The notes under the pieces are model-generated. The model ran no database searches, was not told the DNA's origin, and saw only the letters and a list, made by a program, of their open reading frames with translations. Position numbers and translations under genes: made by a program. Positions 47,776-59,000 of a stretch of 64,000 nucleotides of DNA are shown here, one piece after another (within the stretch, counting starts at the first letter, position 1; every line of letters starts with the position of its first letter). This DNA is from Pleodorina starrii (taxonomy: Eukaryota > Chlorophyta > Chlorophyceae > Chlamydomonadales > Volvocaceae): positions 124,001 through 188,000 of the forward strand of contig BRXU01000051.1 in assembly GCA_030267565.1 (NCBI GenBank), given 5' to 3'.

Positions 47776-48774
47776 GGACGGGGGAAACGCGGTGCTGGCG
47801 CCACATGACGAGCGCGCGGGGCGGGAGGGCGTGCGCGCGTTAACTCCGACCTGCTCCGACAAAGGCGAATGTCGTTACAGCGGGCTGGGAAGGCAGCCTT
47901 GTCTTCCCTCGCATTCAAGCTGGGGCTTTTCGTCTCCCCCCTGTACGGCGCGAGGTCCACCCGCCTCACTTTTTCTGTACCGGCACTCCGGTAATGTGGG
48001 TATGTGGCATCAAAATATATGGTTGGGACGAGCGTCAAGGCCAACGACTACTAACAATGTCCAGAGACGCACAAGAACAAGAAAAAGTTTGGAAATACTT
48101 CGCTGGTTAAACGCGGTCTGTTGTTGTAAGTTCATCAGACGGCAGCCTCGCGTGAGGCACTGTCTTGGGGATGGGGCCGGGGAAGGGGACATGGACAGGG
48201 TGCTGTTGTTCATGCCCAGTCGTCATTGTAAGCCTAAAGCGAGCCGGCGTCACCTTGCCGGCTTGCTTTAGGACCTTGCCAGCAGAGACACTCAAGACGC
48301 TACGGTGGTGGCGCTACAGTACACTCGACGCTAATCACTATTCATTTGTGCACGCACCCGGCTGATCGATCCCTGTAGCAATGCGCCAGACATCCGCACC
48401 CGGCCGCCAGGTGCGCCAGCGAGTGCCTCGACCCTCCTCCCATCCAAGCTACTCGTAATAAACGAAGGCCCCGGCGAACAGAACGAGTCAGGACCCTAAT
48501 ACCACCGACCACCTGGTTCGCGCGCGTGTGCCCTCAGCAGGGATGACGGCTTCACCGGACGGGGGGCGGTCGGTCGGGAACAGCCCAGCGCCCGCTCACC
48601 TCCCCGCTCAGGCCGACAGACATCCTGATGGCCGCAACGAGATCGCGAGGACGGTCCCCTCGGACTCAGGGCCCGACTCAGAGCAAGCAGGTACCGGTAG
48701 GACTTGGGGTTTTCAACAACGAGGAACACAGGGGATTGGGACACGTTGACGCCCGAGTTCGGAAACAGGTCGGA

Positions 48775-48822
48775 CACACACACACACACACGCAGGCAGG
48801 CAGACAGGCAGGCAGGCACGCA
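48775..48822. repeat. (AC)n then (GGCA)n microsatellite
   Basis: A CA run passes directly into GGCA/GACA tetramers. Confidence 0.85.
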
Positions 48823-50486
48823 AGTAAGACATGCCAGCACACAGGTATACGCACAGCAGGCACCAAGGAGAGAGACACAATACGAAGATATGTACACGAA
48901 ATGCGAACACACACGTACACGGCCCGCACCGTCAGTCACAAGGTCAGCCCAAGGTCCCGCGGCCGCGGCCCAACACCCCTAAACATCCGAGCTGCTTAGG
49001 GGCGTTCACATACCCTGCCAGCACGCCCAGCCTCCAGCCGGTTCACGACGGCTTGATTGCGGGCGCATGTGCCGCGGCCGCAGGTCCGCGCATGACGGGC
49101 CGCACGCGCGCACCGCCCATAGCTGCACAGCTCGCTTGGCAAAAGGCGACGTCGACAAACTATCGTGTCAGCGGCCGCCTCACCGTAATCACGAATGCCA
49201 ATATCCGTCAAACCAGTTCGCACGCGGCAGCAGCATCACTACATCTCTACTTCTACAGACGGGCACAAGGGGACTTCATTCATCACGGATAGCGCACAGG
49301 AAGGAATGTCACAGGCGTGTCTTCGTCACCGGCCACACGAGCACGCGCGAGCGGCCCCCCCCCTTCAAGTGGCCCCCACCCACCCACCCGCGCGCCGCAG
49401 TTCACAGTCCACAGCTCTCCATTCATATCCATAGCCGGAACGCGAAAAGCAAAAAAACCTCGGAGCAAAGGAAAAGGGACCCTGTGGAGCACCGCCCACG
49501 GACGCAGCTCAGATGCAAAGGGCAGGAGCCGGCGCCGCCGCTCTTCGAACGAGCTCTTCATGGCACAGACCGCAGCGTCTAGCCCGCACAGTCTATACTG
49601 GTACCGGGCAGCCAGCCAGCCAGCCAGCCAGCCATTACATTCGAACTTGAAGTCGCGCGGCGGCATTTTCTACGAGATGTCGCGTTCAGTCAGCTCGCCA
49701 GTCCAAAATCGGCTCACCACTCCCCTGCGCAGCCCAGGTGTCCAACCGGAGCCGGCCCAACAAGACAAGACACGTGTAACAGAGACCATCACCTATCACC
49801 ACCGCCCCCACCTACCCTCCATCGCTGGGATCCATCGCCCCGTGTGTGTCGACTGCGCTGCGAATGCGGACGCCCGCCCACCACCGCTGCAGCTGTCCTT
49901 GTCGCCGCCACCGCTGCAGGTGCTGCAGGTGCTGCTGCTGCAGCGGCGGCGGACGGCGACGGGCCGCGAAGCCTCCGGGCATATCACTGCTGTCCCCCAC
50001 TATGTTCCCCCCCCCCTGCCTGCTCGCCCGCCCGCCCGCCTGCCCGCCTGCTCCTGTCATCTCCGCGCGCGCTCTCCTGCGCTTTCGTCTGTGTCTGCCA
50101 AACGCTGCCGATATGCGACAGACACCCGCAGCGCCCAACTCAGCGCTCAGGGCGGCGCCAGGGAACCGGGCGCTCCCTGGAGGAAGCGTGACCCGCAGAG
50201 GGTCAGCCCACAGGCCGTCAGACCCGCCGGGTGAGACCACAGGCCGTCAGACCCGCCCCACCGTCAGACCCGCAAGCACACGATTTGCGAACTTAACGAT
50301 AACACCGTGACCCCTACGATAACCCTTTTCCGAGCCCCAATGCCTTCCCCCTCAGCCCTCAGACAGCGCCCCTCCTCCGCTGCAAGCGAAGCGCATGCGC
50401 GAACCAGCCCGAACCCGCCCTGCTGTGCCACATCATGCGTGGGCCCCCCCAAAGAACCTCTCCAAGGTAATGTGTCCTTCCGCCAC

Positions 50487-53400
50487 CTATGGCCCCTCCG
50501 CTGCTGCTGCCGCCGTCGCAGCTGCAGTCACCAGCGCCGAGTCCGCTGCCGCTTTTACCGACGGCGGGGAAGCCTCGTCAATGCCCGTCGCCGTCTTTGA
50601 GCCGCCGGCGCCCCCTGCCTCAACGCCCAGTGTGGCCCCTGCATCAGTGCCAGGCGTCAAGCCTGCGACGCCGCTGCAGCTGCTACTGCTGCTGCAAGGA
50701 CCGACATCGGCGACGTTACCCGGGTTGCCGACGTCCACAATGGCGAGTGCTGTTGGTAGCACTACTGCGCCGCCGCCGCCGCCGGCAGTACTGCCGCTAG
50801 CGCTGATGAGTCGCGCATGGGCCGCGCCGCCGCCGCCGCCGGCCGCACGGACACTGCCAGCGGCGGCGGCGGCGGCGGCCCCGCCGCCGCCAGCGGTCCA
50901 AGCAACGCCACCACCCTCTCCGGCCCCGCCGCCGCTGCGCACTTCGCCGCTGTAGCCGCCGACCCCGCTGACCGAGGGCCCGTGGTGTACGGCTCTGGCG
51001 GCTGCGCCGCCGCCGCCGCCGCTACTCCGTACGGCAACGCTGGCACTGCCGCCGACGCTGCCGCCTGCGGTTTGTCTGGGTGTCCCCGAGCTCGCCGTCG
51101 TCATTGCGTCGTCCGGAAGTTGAAGCGGCGTCGGCGGGAACGGTGACCGCTGCGGCCGCCCACCGCCGGCGCTGACCGTCGGCCGGCCCGTCGACGCCGC
51201 AGTGGACGCCGAAGCCGACGCCGCCGGCGTCTGCGACGGCGGCAGCGTCACCGCCGACAGCATCACCGACAGCGTCGTCGACATCTGCCGGCGGCCGCGC
51301 GTCGGCGTCAGCGGCGGCGGCTGCGCCGCCGCCGAGCTCCGGGCGCCGCCAGCCGACGTCGTCGTCGTCTGCCCCGCCAGCGGCGGCAGCGGCGGCGGCA
51401 GCTTGGCGGGCGCTGCCCCGCCGAAGCTACTGCTGGCGCCGCCGCCGCTGCTGAATCCTCCTCCTCCTGCTCCTCCTCCTCCTCCTCCCGCTGATCCTCC
51501 TCCCCCCTGCGACATCATGCGATCCATTCGGTCCTGCAGCACCTTGCGGGCCTCCAGTTGGTAGCGGCGGCCCACGAAGGCAGTCAGGATGGAGCCCACA
51601 GCGTCCTGGGAGGCAGGGGGCAGGGGGCGGGGAGGGGGTTATCCACGTATAGGCCGGAGGCCGGGGGGGTTTGAAGAGTGAATTTGCAACGGAGGGGGTT
51701 GGGTGGGGCGCAGAGTTGGAGGCAGAGGCAGGGGGCAGAGGCAGAGTGTGACAATCCACATAGGTAAGCTGACAGGCTGACAGATGCCGCGGGGCAGAGG
51801 GGTCAGAAGGGGCCACGAGGGGTCAAGAGTGACGTGTTGGAAACAGTACTGGCTGCAGCGCCCAGCGACTTTCAAGCCAGTACCGTGAGAGACCGGCGGT
51901 AGGGGCATTGCACACAGCCCCCAAGGCGCCCAGGTCGCCTGACCCAAAACGCGCATCCCCAGTCTGCCCCCCTCCCGCACACGCCTCATGCCTCGGGCCG
52001 CATTTCTGCCCTTGAGCCCCCCCCGCTCGATTGGAAAATACCGTAGTTCAAAAGTACCCGGGGTTTACCGGTCGCACACCACCCCCGACCATGTAACACA
52101 CAGATAGCTCGCTTTAACGCTGACTGCAACCCAGGCGCGACTGCGCGGATGGCACAGCGCCCAGCTACCGCTCTGCCTGCCTGCCTGCCTGCCCGCCTCA
52201 CCCGTATGAGCCCCACGGACTCCTGCACCAGCGCCTGACCCGCCCTGGCCGCCTGGAGCGCCTCCCGCTCCCGTCGAGTGGCCTCGGCCTCCCGAAGCTC
52301 CTGCGAGGGGGGTTGGGCGGGGGGAACCGGATGAAAGGGGGGAAACGGAAAGATAGAGGGAGAGGGCGGGAGGGGGGATGTGGACATGTTGAGGTTCAGG
52401 ACAACGAACCTCAACATGTAACAATCCAAAGGGGCGCAGGTAGAGTAATAGAAAAGGAGGACAGTGGCATGTTGCTGTTGGTGGTGCTGGCGGCGGTGGC
52501 GGTGACAGTGGTGGTGCACCTGTTGCTGGTGCTGGCGGTGGGCCGCCAGCCACTCCCGCCGCAAACCCTCCCAATAGCGCCCGCGGCCTCTTTGTAGTCT
52601 AGACCCGCCCGCCCGCCCCCCGTTCGGGTCACCCTCCGCGAACCCCACGCTGCCTCAACTTCCATTCCTCCGCCTCCGCAACCCCCTCCAGGCAAGGGGG
52701 TGGAAGGAATACGAACCGCAGCGGAGTGGCGACAATGCAGAACGGTCCCAGCCAGGGACTGATGGAGGCGGAGGTACGGACGCGCAAGTTATGCGGCGAG
52801 GCGCCGATCCCCCGCCCCCTCGCCGCACCAGCTCCCTCGCCTCTTGAGTATCAGATCCCGCCTCCCCACCCACCCACCCACCCACCCACCCACTCCCTGC
52901 CTCGCCATCACCGCCACCCTCACCCTGTGTTTTGCCGCCACCTGGCCCCTCAGCTGCGCCAGTTTGAAGGCCTTGAAGGCTCGCTTGATGGTGTTGGCGG
53001 CGCGGACCTGGGGGGAAGGGAAGAGGCGGGGAGGGGGGGACACGGGCTCATGACAGACAAGGGGGCAAAAGCGATGTGAAACGGAGCAGAGCGGGGTGAA
53101 AAGGACAGGGAGGCAAAAGAGACAATGAGGGCGGAAGGGACAATGAGGGCGGAAGGGACAGTGAGGTAGGGCGGGCACAAGGACATGCGTGAGGGGAAGT
53201 TGGGAGCCAAGCGTAGCGTCCCTGGCGTCGTGGGCCCAGTGCCCTGCGAAACGAAGAACAACCCGCATCACGCAACACGGCCGCAGGATGAGCATCGCGC
53301 ATCTGCGCGCTCTGCTCTCCTCCACGAGGTACGACACCGAAGCCCCACTACCGTAGCTTCCCACCTCCCGCCATTCGGCACCTCCCGTGGCCTCCTTTCC

Positions 53401-56063
53401 CCTGCGTGCTCTTTCCCTCCCTCCCTCTCTCCCTCCCTGCCTGGCGCCGGTGCCAACGCCGTCCCCTTCCACATTACGAACCATACATTTACCACAAATA
53501 AGCGTCCCCGCTCTGCCGACGCCATCCCGCCTCTCTGTCGTCGCAAATTCCTTTGCGGACCATCGTTTTGCCCCTATATCTCTCCCTCTCTCTTGCGCGC
53601 TATCACTCGCTACCACCCGTAAAGGCCCATGCACCCGCGCCCCACCTGTCTCTGCAGTTCGTGTCTTGCCGCCAGCGCCATACTGGTCACGGCCTGGCTG
53701 CGAGCGGAGGCGGCCAGGCTGCGGGATAGGGCGGCGCGCTCCGAAGCCAGGTCCGCCTAGGAACGGGAGAGCGGAAGGGGGAGGATGAGCGGGAGGACGA
53801 GCGGGAGAGCGAGCGGTAAGGTCAAGTATCACAGGGGGAGCGGGGAGCGGGGAGCGGGAGCGGGAAGGGAAAAGGGCGAGAGAGGGTAGGGGTTAGGGGG
53901 GGCGGGTCGCTCGACACGCAAGACGGCAAGGGCGTTGGTGAAGCACTCCGTCAAGAGGAAATGAGCTGGGTGCCGATGCGCGTGCTATTCGGCCTCTTTC
54001 TGTGAATTGGGACTCCACAATCCACATGCTGGGAGAGAAGCAGACGAGAGGAGGAGAGGGGCGGGGAGGAGAGGGAGAGAGGGAGAGAGAGAGAGGCAGG
54101 CACAGGCGTGCGCATTGCGGTCGACAGACACACAAACCAAGTCAAATAGACCAAACGCACGGAGGCCCTGTGTTTTGCACGTCGTACAGATGCCGTACTA
54201 CCGTACCTTGGCGGCCTGCAGCTGCTGCCCCAGCCGTGCCACCTCCCCCTTCCTCTCCTCCAGCTCCGACAGAGCCTCATCCAAGCGGCCGCGTGTCTCG
54301 CCCATCCGCATCAGTGCGCTGTCGTACAGCCCTGCCGCGTCGTCCAACCGCCGCCGGTGCTCGTCCAGCTCGGCGCTGCGCTCGTCCAGCTCGCGCTGCG
54401 TCCGGCCCAGCTCACCCACCGTCTCGGCCAGGATGAGCCGTACGGAATCCAGCTCCTGTGTCGTGCTGGCGAGCTGAGACTCGGCGGCCGCCAGCGCGGA
54501 GCGGGCGGCCTGCAGGCGGTACGACAGGGCAAGTACGACAGGGCGGCGGGGGACGTGTGCCCTGGCTGCATTGCACAGACTGAACCATGCACGCGCAGAT
54601 GTGCTTACTCGGCACATGCGCACTGCCGCGCAAGACACCGCTCCATGCTCGGTCAAATCCGTAATCTATAAATAAATACAAGAAGCAACGTTGGGGCCCA
54701 AGCCCTCCTGTTTGTCGCTCTATCGCCCAACGTCGGGCCAAAGTCGGGTGCTTGCAGGCCAGGCCCAAACGCCTGCTGTGCCGGTGCAACGACAGCGTCC
54801 TTGCTGCCGGGCAATCAAAAGTCGTACCTGTAGGTCCCCCCGCGACTGCACCTCCAGCCGCTGCTGCTCCTCCTGGCGCCTCGCCAGCTCACAGGCCTGC
54901 CGTACGGGAGGCAGCCGCGCGGGGTTGGGTTCAAGGGGTGGTCAGTTCGGGGGTGGGTCCCCAGGAGTGAAGCGAGCGCCTGGCAGCACCGGCCCGCAGG
55001 GCAGGCAGCCAGGGAATGCACCCACGAAACGCTCCCAACGCCAACGCCGCTTCGCTGCGGTTCGGAGGTATACACCGCGGAAGAACACTTTGGGCCCCCC
55101 CCCAACACACACACCCACACACAGCTCAGATCACGAAATCTCCACAAAAGAAGAGCCCATTTAGTTCCCTTCCTGCAACGGCACCACCACTACCACCGCC
55201 ACTATCATTGTCGCCACCGGCGGCAGCTCCTCCAACGTCGCCACCATCACCACCACCACCTCCACCGCCACCAGCGGCCCCCGGCCCGTCCCCACCTGCG
55301 CCAAGATCCGCGCCTCCAGCCCCGTCTTCACCCGCCTCAGCGCCGTCGCCATATCCATCAGCGCATCCAGCTGAACCTGGATGCCCGTGAACATCGGCAG
55401 CGCAGGCGGAGGCAGCGAGTCCTCCGACGAACGCCGCTCGCGCGCCGCCGCCGCCGCCGCCGCCTGCGGCGGCGGCGCCGCCGCCGACAGCGACCCGGCC
55501 AACAGCCCCACCTCCTCCGACTTCATTCCCGAAAGCTCCGAGTCGCTCGGGTCGAAGGCGGGGTTGAGGTTAAGGCTGCTAGAGCAGCAGTTGCGCAGAT
55601 CGACGTGCGCGCCGGCGGCGCCGCCGCCGGCGAAGGCCGACGTCATGTCGCGGCTGGTGGGGGAGGGGCTGGCGGCGGCGGCGGCCTGGCGGCCACGCTG
55701 CTCCAGGAAGGGTGTCGAGAGGGGGAGGTGGCCCTGGCTGAGGCCGTCCGTAGTGTTAGATGCCGACGGGGTGGCGAGGGTGCTGCCGCCGCGACTCAGG
55801 CTCAGGGACGGCAGCCCGGGCATGCTGACGCTGGCGGAGGAGTGCCCCGACGGCTCGTCACGCAGCGCGCCGCTGCAGCTGCCGCCCTCAGAGGCGGCGA
55901 CGCCGCCGCCGTTGCCGTACGCACGCGGGGGCTTCGCCGATAGGCCGTTGATGGCGACGGTGGCGGCCGCGGAATTGCCGTGAAGCTGACTGTAGCTGCG
56001 GTACTGGCGGCCGGGAGACGCCATGCCATTGGCAACCGCCGCCGCGTACTCACTGGCGTAGCT

Positions 56064-56094
<31 letters not shown>

Positions 56095-59000
56095 CCACCG
56101 TTGAAAGAGTTTTTGCTGCCGCTCGGGGAGGGTTGCGCCACCGCCGCCGCCGCGGCCGCGGCGACTTCCTGCCCCGTGACTCCGACGCCGCCGCTGGCGG
56201 AGGCGGAAGCCGTGGCGGCGGACACCGCCGGCGGCAGCGGCCACGGCAGCCCGTGCAGGCGGCCGGAACCGGAGGATGGCCAGCCCGGCAGCGCGGACGT
56301 CGGCCCGGATCCGAATCCAGATCCAGGTACGGCGGCGCGGAGGTCCGCTAGCAGATCTTGCTGCGCCGCCGCCAGGGCTGCATCAATGTCCGCGATCTCG
56401 CTGGAGGCCAGCGCGTGCGAACCAGAGCAGGACTTCCTGCTGCCGCCGCCGCCGCCACCGCCGCCGCCGCCGTCAACGCCGCTGCTCGCTGAAGACGCGT
56501 GTTGTTCCCGCTGGTCGTTAAGGTTCTGCTGCTGCTGTGCAGGTGCAAGGGACGCCGAGGCAGCGGCAGGCAGCTTGGCGGTAGCGGCGCTGTGGGCCGT
56601 ACGGAGGTCGGCGACGGCTAGGCCGGCGGCGGCGGCTCCGGAGCGGCCCTCCACCGACCCGGCGGCGGCGCCCAAGGACTGCGAGCCGTGCTGGCGACGG
56701 GCGCCGTCCCCAGACGACCCGGCGTCGTCGCCGCCGCCCACGAGCGCCGCGATGGCGGCGGCGGTGGGGCCGTCGGCGGCGGCGCCGCCGCCGCCGCCGA
56801 GCTCCCCGCTGCGCAAGGATTTCACCGCAGCGACGGCGTCGCCGTCGCCGTCGGCGTCCGACGGAGCTTCCGTCAACCCGAGCGCCGCCTGAATCATCTG
56901 CACGGCGCTGCTGCCACCGCCACCGCCGATGCTGCCGCCGCCGCCGCTACCGGAGGAGCCGCCCCGCCGACTGGCGGCGGCGGCCGCCGCCGCCACCGCC
57001 AGGTCCGCCGTCGTCCACGACGGCCGCGGCGCCGAAACGCTGCCGCCGCCGTCGCTACTCCGTCCGCTGCCGCTGCGGCGCCTGGTCGCCAAGCCGGCAC
57101 CTGCGCCGCCGTCCTCCGCCGTCGGCGGCGGCCCCGCCACCAGCTCTCCAAGCGCCCGCTGCAGCCGGGTCAACGCCAAGTGGATCGACGCGGCCTGCTC
57201 CCGCGCCGCCGCGCGCTCAGCCGCCAGCTGCGAAGACAGCGCCGCCGCCTGCTGCTGCGCCGCTGCCGCCAGGCGCGCTTGCTGGCTGCGGATAGGAAGG
57301 AGGGGCCGGGGGAAGGGGTAAAACATCGTAACAATGGTTCAAATATGCAAGCTGGCTGGCCGGCTACCCGGATGACGTGCCTCGGCCCCGGCCCCGCCCT
57401 AGTACGCCTCCACGCACGCACCTTCGCGCCTCCGCCGCCAGTGCCATCCGCTCCACCGCCGCCTCCGCCGTTACCTCTGCCAGCCGCTGCTGCAGCTCCG
57501 AAACCTCGCTCTGGTGGGCCACTTCGCGGACGCGCCGCTCCTCCTGTGGCAGCACACCACCACAACCACCAGCGGGCCTGGAGTGAGTGGCTCTGGTGTG
57601 CTGTGGAGACACCCTGGGGGACCTTTGTGTCTTTCACACATCACATCCCCTAAGCGCGCAGGCTTGATGCGGGTCAAGACACGGTGCCGCTGCGTTGGAG
57701 GGAAAGGACCGCTGTCAAGGGAGGAAGCCCGCCCCCCCGCGGTCAAGGCCGGTTCGCCTCGTCTCGTCTAGGCCTCCTGCTCCCCCGTCCTCACGCAACG
57801 CTACTCTCTCCCCCATCTTGCACGCTCCTGTGTCATGTGCGCTCTCTCTTCCCCCTACCCACCCCAACCCACCACACAGAGCCCCCCCCCCCGGCAACCA
57901 CCCAGCCACCCACCCTCAGCTTCGCCACCTCCATCTCCAGCTGGCCCTGCTGCTGCTGCACTGCACCCAGCTGCTGCGCGCGCTCCGATAGCAGCTCGGC
58001 CTGGCAGAGGGAGGGAGGAGGAGGGAGGAGGGAGGACAAGGAGGAGGAGGAGGAGGGCGAGGGCGACGAGGAGGATTGGGAGGACGAGGAGGAGGACGAC
58101 GACGAAAAGGTGCGACGAACAGGTGACGACGACGAAGACGAGGAGGAGGAGGCGGAGGAGGACGGAGGATGGAGAAGGGAGCGGCGGCAAAGCGCGAGGT
58201 TGTGAGTACTTGTGTGAGTGTAGCCGCTGGCTAGCAAGTGAATGTGCGATTTCATCGTCAAAAGCCTCCGGGATCAAAGGTGGCGAAGAGGGGCGCCGGC
58301 GGGGGCGGTGTGGCCAGGCGGGGGCCAAGCAGACCTTTCATCGGCGTGGCGGCAAGGAAGGACAGGCCGGCCGGGGGCCCAGAGGGCGCAGAGGACGGGA
58401 TGCGGTGCTTCTGGGAACACACAACACGAGACCTGAGATGCGCCACGAGACATGCGACGTGCGTGCAGCCGAAACCAATGGCCGCCGGGAAAATTCGCTC
58501 GCGGGGCTGTGCTGGACCTTCGCTCAGGGGTCAGGGGTCAGGGCCCTCCCATCCCCGGGCCGTTCTTATTACCCCCCAGTTCCCCACCCGCAAAACCCCC
58601 CTGACGCAGGCCGCAGCTCCCACCTGCTGCGCCAGCACTGCGGCCGCCTGCTCGTCCTTGGTCCGCGCCTCCGCCCGCAGAGCCTCAACGATAGCGGTGG
58701 AGCGGGCGCGCTCGCGAGCCAGGGCGGCCTGAGCAAGGAGCGAGGTGCGGGGCGGGGGATGGGGGGAATGGCGGGGCCGGGGCCCGGGGGCAGGTGGTAA
58801 CGAAAAGAGGGGGGAGGGGGGAGCGGTGGGGGGAGGGAAGCGGGCCAGTGGCTTTTCCCCGTCGAGGCAAAAGCGAGGAGAGGGAAGAGCGAAGAAAGGG
58901 ACGGAGTGGAAGCGCATGGATGCAGAGAGGAGCGGCCAAGGACAGGCTGTCTGCCGCCGCCAGACTTGAGGGACTTCTGCTAAGCAGCTTTCTCCTCCGC

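Larger units (their letters stand above)
46274..50486. other. Intergenic: BTB gene promoter and kinesin 3' flank
   Basis: 4.2 kb without a supportable gene. 46300-46700 is distinctly AT-rich and is the likely BTB promoter and 5' UTR. Also present are one divergent copy of the dispersed intronic repeat (47734-47775), an AC/GGCA microsatellite (48775-48822) and an AGCC run (49606-49632). Minus-strand TGTAA near 49635 might end the kinesin transcript. Confidence 0.45.

Noticed and set aside
50489..51146. Plus-strand Ala/Pro-rich frames
   Set aside because: Antisense shadows of the Gly/Ala-rich terminal kinesin exon, whose frame is fixed by phase with 18 upstream exons.
57684..58205. Acidic Glu/Asp-rich plus-strand frame
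   Set aside because: The run of GAGGAGGAC repeats lies in a kinesin intron (57915-58623 minus exon 58000-57914); low-complexity translation without a gene context.
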